A DNA stretch of 64,000 nucleotides from an uncultured Candidatus Saccharibacteria bacterium. Its GTDB lineage: Bacteria > Patescibacteriota > Saccharimonadia > Saccharimonadales > Saccharimonadaceae. The position numbers and the translations under genes are program-made. The stretch spans positions 60,751 through 124,750 of the forward strand of contig CAMUBZ010000002.1 in NCBI GenBank assembly GCA_947087275.1, read 5' to 3'. A model generated the notes under the pieces. It was not told the DNA's origin. It searched no databases and worked only from the letters and a program-made list of their open reading frames with translations. This document shows positions 26,404 to 35,311 of this stretch, piece after piece (the stretch's first letter is position 1; each line of letters opens with the position of its first letter).

Positions 26404-27914
26404 TGCTGGAAAAATTCAAGGGGACTGTAGATACTGAGCATCGTGATTCTGATTGGTTAGTACTTGAGCGCTATGCTAAAGATGAACGTCGGCGGGTGGA
26501 TACAATTAAAGCAGAAATGCATAATCCAGGACAATATGAAATTGGTGGGTTATCATATCGCGAGCAGTTAGAAAAAGTATCTAGTCCGGGAGCCTTACGT
26601 AAGATAGGGCGTATAGTATTGGATGTGATGGATATTCATCCGAGGAGTAGTGAACGGCGGCGTCAGCAGGAGGCTTTTGCAATAGCAAAGGAAGAAATTG
26701 ATGCTGAGCGGAAGGAGCGTAATTTTCGGTATGAAATGGATTTTTTAGCATCTCAAACTGGTGACAATGTTTGGCAGATAATGCGGGAAGAAGAGCAAGA
26801 GAAGCGGGAGCAGGAACAATTGGCGCGGGAGATAATTGGTGGAATGGATGTGCAACGTTATGACAAACAGAAACGATATGAAAATGAGAGGAAGCAGGAA
26901 TTTTTAGAACGTGATTTGAATGAAAAATTGGTGACGGTCGACGAATTGGACGAGCAAGTCGAGGCTAATAATCCAGAAGTAACCAAACGTTATATGGAAT
27001 ATGAAGAGGGGCAAGTTCCAATATATGATTTGAAAGGTTTACCGTTTGCAATGCTAAGTCACTCAATTGAATATCGGAAAGCCAATTATCATGATGATCA
27101 CCATATGGGAGTGCAGACATCAAAACAGCTAGTAGCGAATCCTGAGATGTGGCGACAGCGGGATGACGAATTTGAAATGGTAAAGTCTGGTGGTCAGGCT
27201 AGGGGCGATGTGATTTCTGCCTCTTATATTAACTCTGAACATAACTTGAATACTAGATGTTATAAGACTGGGCATGAGCCAGATATTTGTTATGGTTTTG
27301 AGCAAGTAGAAGGTGATGCAATTCTGGCGATTGGTATGAGTGATATGGGGTCTACTAATGGTTTTGGCAAGATGAGAGGTGTGACAAATAATTTGTTTGA
27401 TTGGAATGTACTTGAGGCAATGCCAACAGCGTGGAATGGTTATAATGAGGTGGTTTTGAGGCGGTATGATGAAACTGGAAAACCGCGATTGCCAGATTAT
27501 ATTATCGCACAGAATGGTGAGATTACGGAAGGAATGTTGAGACATGCGTCCGCATTCAATGTTCCGGTTGTGAACATTGAAGAGAAGTTTTACAATGAGA
27601 AATTTCGAGTACGTGCAGAGGAAATTTTGGCAGATGTGACTGAGGAAGATGATTACCGAAAGGTTTTAGTAGCGTTTCATGAGATTGGCAGTTTTAGCCC
27701 TTATCGTTTTACCATGGCTCGTATTAATCAAACCACGCTTAATAAGGATTTGGACGTGGTGCGAGAAGTTTTGCGCAGAGACTATTCTGGTGATCTTGAT
27801 CAGAGGTTGATAAAACTTGGAGATTTAGAATTACATAAACGAATTCCTTTTATTGCTGATGTGTTACGAAAAGAAATAAAGAAAATACAGAAAGCAACAG
27901 AGCAGCGCGAGTAG
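26403..27914 (+). CDS. Large uncharacterised protein, 503 aa
   Basis: Start overlaps the ftsK stop (TGATG). Residues 1-200 are charged, with a long coiled coil (E-R-K-E-R..., E-E-Q-E-K-R-E-Q-E-Q). The C-terminal 280 residues look globular, with W-N-x-Y-N-E-V-V-L-R-R-Y-D, N-G-E-I-T-E-G-M and a C-Y-K-T-G-H-E motif. I recognise no family. Codon use is more A/T-rich than ftsK. It ends directly before a truncated FISUMP gene, suggesting a rearranged junction. It has no signal peptide, so it is probably cytoplasmic or secreted by another route. Confidence 0.75.
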   Translation: MLEKFKGTVDTEHRDSDWLVLERYAKDERRRVDTIKAEMHNPGQYEIGGLSYREQLEKVSSPGALRKIGRIVLDVMDIHPRSSERRRQQEAFAIAKEEIDAERKERNFRYEMDFLASQTGDNVWQIMREEEQEKREQEQLAREIIGGMDVQRYDKQKRYENERKQEFLERDLNEKLVTVDELDEQVEANNPEVTKRYMEYEEGQVPIYDLKGLPFAMLSHSIEYRKANYHDDHHMGVQTSKQLVANPEMWRQRDDEFEMVKSGGQARGDVISASYINSEHNLNTRCYKTGHEPDICYGFEQVEGDAILAIGMSDMGSTNGFGKMRGVTNNLFDWNVLEAMPTAWNGYNEVVLRRYDETGKPRLPDYIIAQNGEITEGMLRHASAFNVPVVNIEEKFYNEKFRVRAEEILADVTEEDDYRKVLVAFHEIGSFSPYRFTMARINQTTLNKDLDVVREVLRRDYSGDLDQRLIKLGDLELHKRIPFIADVLRKEIKKIQKATEQRE

Positions 27915-27917
27915 CAG

Positions 27918-28690
27918 GCGATTCGACGATTTATACTTTGGACCTTTCGGTGAAGGATAAGGTTATGCGATCACTGGCCGGGGACGATACTCATTATGGC
28001 GAGTCCGTACGGTGTGTATATGGTGAACCGGCTAATGAACCGCAAGATATTTATACAGTTGAGACAATGCAAGAGTTGACGACGCAAATTTGTATGAATA
28101 CGACGCTCTATGATGAACAGACTAGGAGATTATTAACGGATGTAAGAGATGGGCATCAGTATTGGATTTCGAGATTGTCGAAGGACGGGAATTGTTGGAT
28201 GGTGCAGAATCTGGATTATGATGGAGGTGGTACAAGGTTTGATAGTACGAGTGATTTCTCGAAGTGGGAAAATTCAGGCTGGCCAGAACAGTATTATTAT
28301 CGAGGGGATTGGCAAGATGAATTAGTGTCGTATGGTTCGCTGTATACATGGAAGGCGGCGCAGACGGTGTGCCCGGCAGGATGGAGATTGCCAACGACAG
28401 AGGAAGAGGTGGCGCTTTGGAGTGGGATTGCAAATAGTGCAGCGGGTGTTAATAAATTAAAAGCAGCACCGTTTTACTTTGTGACGAGTGGGTATGTGGA
28501 ACCGGGAGATGGCGTACTGTCGGAGGGGAGAGAAGGCTACTGGTGGTCATCGACGCAGGCTCCAGTTGGTGGATATGCGATGGCGATAAATGTTAAAGGT
28601 AATGGATATGTGCGGCCAAATACGGATGAGGGAGCAGCTGGCGGTGGCAGTTATTGGGGCGAATCGGTGCGGTGTATGTTGGGGAATTAG
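27918..28690 (+). pseudogene. 5'-truncated FISUMP-domain surface protein gene
   Basis: The frame opens immediately after the previous stop without ATG or SD. It reads as the C-terminal end of one FISUMP domain (I-Y-T-L-D-L-S ... Y-G-E-S-V-R-C-V) followed by one complete FISUMP domain (D-G-N-C-W-M-V-Q-N-L near residue 85, C-P-A-G-W-R-L-P-T, W-W-S-S-T, G-E-S-V-R-C-M). A TTG at 27938 is the first possible start. The signal peptide and first part are missing, so it is probably a remnant of a multi-domain surface protein. Confidence 0.7.
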
Positions 28691-28715
28691 AACTGGGAAG
28701 GAGTATAATATAATT

Positions 28716-30287
28716 ATGAAGAGAGTGAAGCAATCTGCTGCTGGGGGGGCTAATTTAGTAGTCTTGGGGGTATGCGCCTTGGGTTTGCTGGGGATGGTGA
28801 TTTGTGGGTATGGCCATGCAGCGTTGAGCCAAGATTTGGTGGTGGAGGGGGAGGCGACGATTGCGGGTACATCCGACATGGTGAATACGCAGATTGTAGT
28901 AGCAAATGCAACGAATGGGGCGAACGAAGGTAATAATTCTAAAATTACGGCGCAGACGGCGAGTTTTTATCCGCAAATACCAAATGCTAACGGTAAAATT
29001 ACTTATAAAGTAACGACTTGCAATAAATCAACAACGAAGACGTATGAATTGGTAGGCTTGAAACGACCAGTGAATAGCTTGGCCGGTATGGTACAGACAA
29101 CGGCAAATCTGAAAGTGGGGGACTTGGCGGCAATAGGTACAGTAGTGGCGCCAGGAGAGTGTTTTGATGGAGAAATTGAGTTTGCACGAGCGACGGGGAG
29201 CAATGAGATTGCGAGTTTGATATTGGATTATGAATGGAAAGAGTATACTTCGACGCCATTCAGTATTAACTATATGCAGGATATGACGCCAGCGGAGTGT
29301 GCAAAGGTAACGCCGCGAGAGAAAAAGCGGCTGATTGACCGGCGCGATGGAAAATATTATTGGGTGGAAAAACTGCAAGATGGTAACTGTTGGATGACGC
29401 AGAATTTGGCACTAGACTTGTCGACTTCGACGGCGTTGACGCCGAGCGATTCGGACGTGGCGGCAAACTGGACGCCAAATATGAACACGAATGATTTTAA
29501 ATTTAGTACATCGAATAAGGAAACCAATTATTACAATTTGATTGGTAAGCATTATTCTTGGAATCTGGGGAATGGATTGATTTTGGGGGTGCCACGGGCG
29601 GAGATTCCGTGTAATAACTTTACGGTTGCGAGTGGGGCGATGGGTGCAGCGGGATTTGCAGGTAATTTGAGCCAAGTTTGTAGTTATGCTGGCGTGCTGG
29701 ATGTTTCTGGCGCAGAATGGAAACCAACTTGGGAGATGCAAGTGTATAGAATGACCTTTCCGGATACGAGCCACTTAGGAGTGGAAGATCGTTGGGTGGC
29801 GGTGAACCATGAGACGAAGGAATATGATGCGCATTACTTGTTTGGCAATTATTATTCTTGGCAGACGGCGACGGCGGGAACGGGAGCGAGTGCGGCTTTT
29901 GGCCAGAGAGCGGCAGGAAGTATTTGTCCGAAAGGTTGGCAGTTGCCAACTGGTGGGACGGGCGTGATCAATGTATCAAAATCGTTTACGAATCTGTATA
30001 AGACTTATGGGTTAGTGAGTTCGGATGTGGACCATCCGCAGGAAAATGATCAGTATGGGGTGTATTGGGCACCGTTTTATATGGTGCGTAGTGGGTTGGT
30101 TGAATTGTATTATGGGGTTACAGAAAGAGTAATGGAATGGGGTGGATTGTGGAGTGCGACCCGGATAAATGATGCGTCTTGGGAAGATGGGGCCTATAAT
30201 TTGGCGAATGTGAATGGAATTATTCGACCACAAGGTGGACAAAATCAGTGGTACGAGGGGTTTCCGGTGCGGTGTGTAGCACGGTAA
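28716..30287 (+). CDS. FISUMP-domain surface protein with N-terminal anchor
   Basis: 523 aa. A hydrophobic segment (L-V-V-L-G-V-C-A-L-G-L-L-G-M-V-I-C) serves as signal/anchor. Residues ~40-190 are beta-rich; a FISUMP domain fills ~210-523 (L-I-D-R-R-D-G-K-Y-Y-W, D-G-N-C-W-M-T-Q-N-L, C-P-K-G-W-Q-L-P, W-S-A-T, F-P-V-R-C-V). Its F-Y-M-V-R-S-G near the C-terminus corresponds to the start of the silent cassettes, but nucleotides there differ (GTGCGTAGTGGG) and the tail does not match, so it is not an obvious recipient. SD GGAAGGAG precedes the ATG. FISUMP is a C-type-lectin-like fold, likely for binding at the cell surface. Confidence 0.82.
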   Translation: MKRVKQSAAGGANLVVLGVCALGLLGMVICGYGHAALSQDLVVEGEATIAGTSDMVNTQIVVANATNGANEGNNSKITAQTASFYPQIPNANGKITYKVTTCNKSTTKTYELVGLKRPVNSLAGMVQTTANLKVGDLAAIGTVVAPGECFDGEIEFARATGSNEIASLILDYEWKEYTSTPFSINYMQDMTPAECAKVTPREKKRLIDRRDGKYYWVEKLQDGNCWMTQNLALDLSTSTALTPSDSDVAANWTPNMNTNDFKFSTSNKETNYYNLIGKHYSWNLGNGLILGVPRAEIPCNNFTVASGAMGAAGFAGNLSQVCSYAGVLDVSGAEWKPTWEMQVYRMTFPDTSHLGVEDRWVAVNHETKEYDAHYLFGNYYSWQTATAGTGASAAFGQRAAGSICPKGWQLPTGGTGVINVSKSFTNLYKTYGLVSSDVDHPQENDQYGVYWAPFYMVRSGLVELYYGVTERVMEWGGLWSATRINDASWEDGAYNLANVNGIIRPQGGQNQWYEGFPVRCVAR

Positions 30288-30368
30288 GACGTGGATGTGA
30301 GCCTTGTTTTGACTGTTGAACGTACTTGTGCTTGCTATTTTTTCTTGTTTTGTGCTAAGTTGGAGAAT

Positions 30369-30794
30369 ATGGAAAAATGTCAGAAGGATTTTGAGAGGTG
30401 GGCGGAAGTAGCGGAAGAAATTGAAAAATTAGAGCGGCCGAAATTTGTCAAAAACGGGGCAATTTATTGGTGTAATATTGGTGTGGGAATTGGTTCAGAG
30501 CCGTTAGGCAAAGGCAAGAAGTTTACGCGACCGGTTTTAGTGCTAGCTAAGATAGACAATCGTTTGGCTTTGGTCGTACCGATTACGACAAAGAATAAGC
30601 ATGGTGGGCATTATGCTGAAGTAGTAGTGAATGGGGCGATAGAAAATGCTATTTTATATCAAAGTAAAGTGATTGATATAAAAAGAATAGGTGGTTTTAT
30701 TGAGGAAGTTCCGCCGATGTCTTTAGTGAACGTGCAGGAGATGTACCTTAAGTTTTTGAGGAGATTATTTAAAAAGAGAATTAGCCTTACATAA
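30369..30794 (+). CDS. MazF/PemK-like toxin
   Basis: 141 aa. After a ~35-residue coiled N-terminus, G-A-I-Y-W-C-N-I-G, R-P-V-L-V-L-A-K and V-V-P-I-T-T-K match the PemK/MazF endoribonuclease fold. No antitoxin gene is adjacent. The promoter region (CTTGTGCTTGCTATT ... TGTGCTAAG) is shared with the nuclease genes at 23302 and 48565, pointing to co-regulation of toxin-like genes. An upstream in-frame start would lie inside that promoter, so ATG 30369 is used. Confidence 0.8.
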   Translation: MEKCQKDFERWAEVAEEIEKLERPKFVKNGAIYWCNIGVGIGSEPLGKGKKFTRPVLVLAKIDNRLALVVPITTKNKHGGHYAEVVVNGAIENAILYQSKVIDIKRIGGFIEEVPPMSLVNVQEMYLKFLRRLFKKRISLT

Positions 30795-31020
30795 GCAAGG
30801 CTAATCTCCGAATTGTCGCTGTCCCCTTAATTCGCGCGTGACGATAAACTAAGGTTGGTCTCTTGCGGCCAGGGATTTGGTCGGAATCAAGTATTGAGTC
30901 TTTTCTCAATGCGCTACGCTGGCGGAATTCCATTGAGAAGGATGGCATCGTAGGAGAATCCCCATCTACGAGCACCTAGGATGACCTTCATCTTACCTTT
31001 ATTGTAAACCGTTATTCTAA
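30795..31020 (-). other. Gap with possible decayed coding fragment
   Basis: On the minus strand a short reading from about 30993 (M-K-V-I-L-G-A-R-R-W-G-F) ends at a stop after ~25 codons, and another frame is open for 62 codons ending in R-I-K-G-T-A-T-I-R-R. Neither has a recognised family; together they suggest remnant coding DNA. Confidence 0.3.
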
Positions 31021-31129
31021 GATTGACAAGAGTAAAAATCTGTGATAAACTGAAAGAGAATATTAACTCAGCGAGCAGGTGTTTGCGAGGAGCATAGGAG
31101 CCGTGCTTGCTTTAACCAAAGGAGTTGTA

Positions 31130-31492
31130 ATGAAAAATTACGAACTTACGGTTTTGGTGCATCCAGATTTGGAGATGAACCCAGAACCAGCCACTAGCAA
31201 AATCAAAGATTTGATTGAGAAGAATGGTGGCAAAATTACTAAAGAAGTTGCCGATGGCAAGAAGCGTTTGGCTTATGCTATCAAGGGGCAGGATTTTGCA
31301 GTATATTATTACTACGAAGTGGAATTGCCAGCAGAGGCGCCAGCCAAAATTGAGAGCGCTCTGAATATTACTGATGAGGTTTTGCGCCATCTTTTGGTGA
31401 CTGTAGATGAGCGGAAATTGAAGGCCGAAGCCAAGCAGGCAGCACGCCAGGCTCACGCTGCAGAAGCGGAAGAAACCGAGGAGGAGAAATAG
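31130..31492 (+). CDS. rpsF: 30S ribosomal protein S6
   Basis: 120 aa. M-K-N-Y-E-L-T-V-L-V-H-P and G-G-K-I-T-K ... R-L-A-Y-A-I are S6 signatures. The C-terminal ~25 residues are an Ala/Glu tail. SD AAAGGAG precedes the ATG. A TTGACA promoter with GATAAACT -10 at about 31022-31050 and a ~70-nt leader are present. First gene of the rpsF-ssb-rpsR operon. Confidence 0.96.
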   Translation: MKNYELTVLVHPDLEMNPEPATSKIKDLIEKNGGKITKEVADGKKRLAYAIKGQDFAVYYYYEVELPAEAPAKIESALNITDEVLRHLLVTVDERKLKAEAKQAARQAHAAEAEETEEEK

Positions 31493-31962
31493 TGCGCGGA
31501 TTTAGTAAAGCGATTATTGCCGGTAATATTACGCGTGACCCAGAGATGCGCACGACCGGTAGCGGTTCGCAAGTGTGTAGTTTTGCGATTGCCGTAAACC
31601 GTTCGTTCAAAGACAGCAGTGGTAATCAGCAGGACCAAGTGTCCTACCTTGACTGTGTGGCTTGGGGGAAGTCAGCGGAAATTATCTGTCAATACGTACA
31701 CAAGGGTTCGGCACTGTTGGTGTCGGGTCGCTTGGAGCAACGCTCTTGGGAAGATAAAAACTCTGGCCAGAAGCGTTCTCGTACCGAAATTGTAGTGGAA
31801 GATTTTTCTTTCATCGGTAACGGAAATAGTGGGAACGGTGGTGGCTACAATAGCAACCGTGGCGCTGGTAAGAGTGCCGATGCTGACGTAGATATGAGCA
31901 GCGATGTGGTGCCAGATGACGTGCCAGACGATCAAATTAACTTGGATGAGATTCCATTTTAA
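31492..31962 (+). CDS. ssb: Single-stranded DNA-binding protein
   Basis: 156 aa, GTG start overlapping the rpsF stop by one base (TAGTG). N-terminal OB fold (A-I-I-A-G-N-I-T-R-D-P-E), W-G-K-S-A-E near residue 62, a Gly/Asn-rich linker, and an acidic C-terminal tip ending D-E-I-P-F, as used for partner binding. Operon position between rpsF and rpsR is the classic arrangement. Confidence 0.96.
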   Translation: MRGFSKAIIAGNITRDPEMRTTGSGSQVCSFAIAVNRSFKDSSGNQQDQVSYLDCVAWGKSAEIICQYVHKGSALLVSGRLEQRSWEDKNSGQKRSRTEIVVEDFSFIGNGNSGNGGGYNSNRGAGKSADADVDMSSDVVPDDVPDDQINLDEIPF

Positions 31963-31984
31963 CGGGTGGTAAAGAGGAGAAAAT

Positions 31985-32182
31985 ATGAGAAAAGTTAAAG
32001 TAAACCCAAATTTGTATTTTGATTACCGCGATGTAAAAACTTTGCAACGCTACATCGACATCTATGGTCGGATTGAGCCAATCTCTAAGACTGGTTTGAC
32101 TGCCAAGCAGCAACGGCAGTTGGCGGTGGCGGTGAAGCGGGCGCGGCATCTGGCGCTGTTGCCATTCGTAGCATCAAACTAA
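31985..32182 (+). CDS. rpsR: 30S ribosomal protein S18
   Basis: 65 aa. [12 protein letters not shown] and [10 protein letters not shown] and [10 protein letters not shown] match S18. SD AGAGGAG lies upstream of the ATG. It follows ssb by 22 nt. Confidence 0.96.
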   Translation: MRKVKVNPNLYFDYRDVKTLQRYIDIYGRIEPISKTGLTAKQQRQLAVAVKRARHLALLPFVASN

Positions 32183-32205
32183 TTGTGTAAGAAAGGGTAA
32201 ATCAT

Positions 32206-32766
32206 ATGTATGGTCCAACCGATTTGAAGAAAAATGTGTTGATTACGCTGGATGGCCAGCCGTATAAGGTGGTGGAATACTCACAAAAAGTGATGGGGCG
32301 GGGTGGCTCGATTGTGAATGTGAAGGTGAAGAACCTGATTACGGGTGCACTTTTACCAAAGACCTTTAAGGGGCAAGAGAAAATTGAGCCAGCTGAAGTT
32401 ACGACGCGCAAGGTGCAGTATCTCTATAAGGATGACGAGAAGTTTTACTTTATGGATCCGGAAACTTTTGAGCAGTATGAACTGAATGCGGAGATGGTGG
32501 GGGATTCCAAAGATTTTATGCGCGATGGCGACGAAATGGAGATCCAGTTCTATAATGGTACGCCGATTAACTTGGTACTACCAAAGAACATTTGGCTCAA
32601 AGTAACTTATACTGAGAATGCAGTAAAAGGCGATACGACGAGTTCGGTGCAGAAGGATGCGACGCTTGAGACGGGTGTGGTAATTAAAGTGCCAGCCTTT
32701 ATCAAAGAGGGGGATGTGGTGTCGGTTGATACTGAGACTTATGCTTATCGCGAACGGCAGAAGTAG
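32206..32766 (+). CDS. efp: Elongation factor P
   Basis: 186 aa, three OB-type domains, usual length. It stimulates peptide-bond formation at polyproline. The KOW-loop tip reads V-M-G-R-G-G-S, so an Arg rather than Lys lies at the modification position. SD AGAAAGGG precedes it. It follows rpsR by 23 nt, probably within the same operon. A GGAGACGTAC/GTACGTCTCC hairpin follows at 32816-32842. Confidence 0.95.
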   Translation: MYGPTDLKKNVLITLDGQPYKVVEYSQKVMGRGGSIVNVKVKNLITGALLPKTFKGQEKIEPAEVTTRKVQYLYKDDEKFYFMDPETFEQYELNAEMVGDSKDFMRDGDEMEIQFYNGTPINLVLPKNIWLKVTYTENAVKGDTTSSVQKDATLETGVVIKVPAFIKEGDVVSVDTETYAYRERQK

Positions 32767-32815
32767 GAGGGCTTGTTCTCTCGGGCTATTGCGTTGTCAA
32801 GAGTTCCGCTTCGCA

Positions 32816-32842
32816 GGAGACGTACGCTAAGTACGTCTCCTT
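32816..32842 (+). terminator. Hairpin after efp
   Basis: Perfect 10-bp arms GGAGACGTAC/GTACGTCTCC with TTT following; probably terminates the operon. Confidence 0.5.
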
Positions 32843-32968
32843 TGCGATGTTCACTCTTTCCTAGCACTAGTTCCGAGATAACTGTGCCCTAGGGCGTTTA
32901 GCCCAGCCCCATGTTAGATAGTAAATTGTCCGGTGGAGAAGATTTCTGAGGCGGGGGTGTTAAAGGTA

Positions 32969-33511
32969 TTATACCTTATTAGTTTTGGTTTCTGCTACAT
33001 GGCCTGTGATTGACGCAATTAGCAAAATTCCTTCTAGGATGACGCCGAAAATTGATTTGACGTAGAGATTGTAAGCGACCCAAAGTATGCCAACGGGGAT
33101 GCCACAGAATTTGTAGATTTTGGTACTTTTTTGCCAAATTGAATATGCGTAAACTGAGGTCGCAAAGACCGAAAGGAGGCTGAGGAAGCCTTCGTAAGTT
33201 GGGATGGTGGCAAGAATGATACCGAGATAAACTAGGGCGAGGAAGATGTAATCGCGTTTCTCGTTTTGGGCGCGTTTGCCGTGTTGTTTTTCGTCCCAGA
33301 GAATGTAGAGGTTGCGGAGCATGGCAACGATGCACATGGCAAGGCCGGTCCAGGCGCCAAGGAGAATGTAGGCGACGATATTGGTTACGAGCGAGGCGGC
33401 GCTGATGATGACGATCTTGCGTTTGTCTTTGAGGAAATAGGTCCACGCCAAGAGGGCATACATAATGATGGTAAAAATTTGTGAGAGTATGTAGACGAAA
33501 TCTACTTCCAT
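32969..33511 (-). CDS. YgjV-like inner-membrane protein
   Basis: 180 aa with about six hydrophobic segments, matching the bacterial inner-membrane YgjV family (Y-I-L-L-G-A-W-T-G-L-A-M, then R-N-L-Y ... G-I-L-W-V-A-Y-N). Biochemical role unknown. SD AAAGGAGCCC precedes the ATG on the minus strand. It is controlled by the riboswitch-like leader R1-D (33546-33696), the same leader family as the TM2, FISUMP and PNPOx genes. Confidence 0.8.
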   Translation of the reverse strand: MEVDFVYILSQIFTIIMYALLAWTYFLKDKRKIVIISAASLVTNIVAYILLGAWTGLAMCIVAMLRNLYILWDEKQHGKRAQNEKRDYIFLALVYLGIILATIPTYEGFLSLLSVFATSVYAYSIWQKSTKIYKFCGIPVGILWVAYNLYVKSIFGVILEGILLIASITGHVAETKTNKV

Positions 33512-33545
33512 TTTGGGCTCCTTTGGGAGCAGTAGCCTCTGAACG

Positions 33546-33696
33546 AAAACGACACCGTGTAATCGGTGTCAAAGTCGATCCAAGCGATAAGCATACGAGT
33601 TCGCACGCAAATCGACACACGGTGCCGTTTTAGACGTGCGACAATGCGCCCGCAACTTATCACTTAGCTTACTGCTTGGATTAATAACTTTGACAC
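33546..33696 (-). promoter_or_regulatory. Riboswitch-like attenuator R1-D
   Basis: On the minus strand: TATAAT (33701-33706), then GTGTCAAAGT (33687-33696) pairing with ACTTTGACAC; nested CCAAGC/GCTTGG and GATAAG/CTTATC stems; then GACACC...GGTGTC terminator plus GTTTTC. The closing-stem 3' arm overlaps the terminator 5' arm. Confidence 0.7.
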
Positions 33697-33710
33697 TTTT
33701 ATTATAGCAC

Positions 33711-33922
33711 ACCTACATATCTAATACAGTACTAAGGCAGCGGAGGGGGTAACCGTAGTTACGTTCATATGGCCCCCAGGATGAGCCAACAATGGTATTG
33801 ATTGTAAGGAAGTACACGGTTGATATTGTATTGGCGGACCGTGAAGACCACCAACTACTAGCATAGCCAGCATGCATAAAGACGCCAGCAGTATTCTTAA
33901 GGGTAACAGTCCCGCTGCGCAC
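33711..33922 (-). repeat. Silent FISUMP cassette C6
   Basis: Head at 33912-33922, tail at 33711-33740 with small changes (VLDM instead of VLGM). Encodes VRSG-T-V-T-L ... Y-P-L-R-C-L-S-T-V-L-D-M. Confidence 0.85.
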
Positions 33923-33977
33923 AAAAAAGTGTTTATTTACCGAAAATATAGAGGAAGATACAGGGGAAAACAATTTT

Positions 33978-34002
33978 CAACTAGTAATGCCTTTACTAGT
34001 TG
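33978..34002. repeat. Palindromic repeat CAACTAGTAA/TTACTAGTTG
   Basis: 10-bp arms, about 55 nt upstream of the head of C6; related to the repeats at 6024, 17196, 34261 and 35611. Confidence 0.7.
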
Positions 34003-34070
34003 AAGTTGCGCTTTGCAATATTAGTTGATAAAATGAGGATAGTACTAAATTAAAGTGGAGATTGGTGACG

Positions 34071-35060
34071 ATGGCGGAGATAGATAATCAAGTAATGATT
34101 TATGAGACGGGAGCAAAAGCGGTAAAGTTTAACTTGGACGAGAAAACAGAAACGCTATGGGTAACGCGGATGCAGATGGCGGAACTTTTTGATGTGACGC
34201 CGCAGAGCATTACGATGCACATGAATAATGTTTATAATGAAGGCGAATTGGATAAAGAGCGAACTAGTAAGGAAATTTTACTAGTTCAAAATGAAAGTGG
34301 GCGTGAGGTGACGCGCAAGGTTAAAGTTTACAATCTTGATGCGATTATTTCGGTGGGGTATCGGGTGAGTTCGCGTAAGGCGACGGACTTTCGGATTTGG
34401 GCGACGAATGTGTTGCATAAGTATGTAGTGGATGGTGTGGCGGTGAACGAGGGGCGCCTCAAGGAACTGTCAAGCAGACGCCTGGAAGAGGTGAGCGGAA
34501 CCTTGACGATTGTGCGGCGACTCTTGGCACAGAATAGCTTTTCGGGTGAGGAAGCCAAGGGCGTGCTTGAGGTGATTGCGAACTATGCGCGAACTTTCCG
34601 GACACTAAAAGAGTATGATGAAGGGTTTGTGAAGTTTCAGGGTAAGGCCAGGGCGCGCAAAGTACTGGAGGCTGGGCAGTGCGTGGAGATGATTGATACC
34701 TTGCGTGAGGAAATGCACGCTGGGGAGATGTTCGGTAAATTGCGGGGAGATGAGTTTGAGGGGATTCTCAGGACAATCTACCAAACTTTTGGTGGGGAAG
34801 AAGTTTACCCAACAATGGCGGAGAAAGCGGCGAATTTGCTGTACTTTATTATCAAAGATCATCCGTTTTTCGATGGGAATAAGCGGATTGCGGCATTGCT
34901 GTTTATTAGTTTCTTGACGATGAATGGCTATCATTTGACGGATGATGGTGAAGTGAAGATTTCTGATCGGGCGCTAGTGGCGGTTACACTGATGATTGCC
35001 GAAAGCGAGCCGCGCGAAAAGGGCTTGATGACGGCGGTGGTGTGCAAGATTTTGGAGTAG
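34071..35060 (+). CDS. RhuM-family protein with C-terminal Fic/Doc motif
   Basis: 329 aa. Residues ~10-110 match the RhuM/virulence-protein family (M-A-E-L-F-D-V-T-P-Q-S-I-T, Y-N-E-G-E-L-D-K, Y-N-L-D-A-I-I-S-V-G-Y-R-V). The C-terminus has a Fic-type motif H-P-F-F-D-G-N-K-R near residue 262, with Lys in place of the second Gly, as in Doc-type proteins; AMP transfer or phosphorylation of a target is plausible. Cargo of element G. A palindromic repeat (34261-34287) lies inside the coding sequence. No antitoxin is recognisable. Start 34071 is chosen after a -10 like TAAAAT and GGAG; not certain. Confidence 0.8.
   Translation: MAEIDNQVMIYETGAKAVKFNLDEKTETLWVTRMQMAELFDVTPQSITMHMNNVYNEGELDKERTSKEILLVQNESGREVTRKVKVYNLDAIISVGYRVSSRKATDFRIWATNVLHKYVVDGVAVNEGRLKELSSRRLEEVSGTLTIVRRLLAQNSFSGEEAKGVLEVIANYARTFRTLKEYDEGFVKFQGKARARKVLEAGQCVEMIDTLREEMHAGEMFGKLRGDEFEGILRTIYQTFGGEEVYPTMAEKAANLLYFIIKDHPFFDGNKRIAALLFISFLTMNGYHLTDDGEVKISDRALVAVTLMIAESEPREKGLMTAVVCKILE
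34261..34287. repeat. Palindromic repeat inside the RhuM-Fic coding sequence
   Basis: GAACTAGTAA and TTACTAGTTC arms separated by ~7 nt, in frame, encoding a normally conserved segment around L-L-V-Q-N. Confidence 0.65.
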
Positions 35061-35076
35061 GGGTAGTTTTGTCTTC

Positions 35077-35291
35077 GTGCGCAGCGGGTGGATTGAATTA
35101 CCAATTAATAATCTGAGCAGATTTAGAGATGCTGGTAACTATGGCGTTATATACTCGTCGCGTGCTTATAGTGCAACATCACATTTCTATAGCCTTTGGA
35201 TTCAGCTAAGTATAACTGATCCATCTTTTTCTGCTGCACGCTATAATGGTTTCCCCCTCCGCTGCCTTAGTACTGTATTAGGTATGTAGAG
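35077..35291 (+). repeat. Silent FISUMP cassette C7
   Basis: Head at 35077-35087, tail to 35291. Encodes VRSG-W-I-E-L-P ... F-P-L-R-C-L-S-T-V-L-G-M; the tlyA-like gene starts 20 bp past the tail. Confidence 0.85.
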
Positions 35292-35311
35292 AGTGATGAT
35301 ATAATAAAGTC

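Larger units (their letters stand above)
33711..35291. mobile_element. Head-to-head cassette-pair element G with RhuM-Fic cargo
   Basis: Cassette C6 (-) and C7 (+) face outward with inverted tails at 33711 and 35291, enclosing the RhuM/Fic gene and a palindromic repeat. It lies between attenuator R1-D and the tlyA-like gene. Confidence 0.6.
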
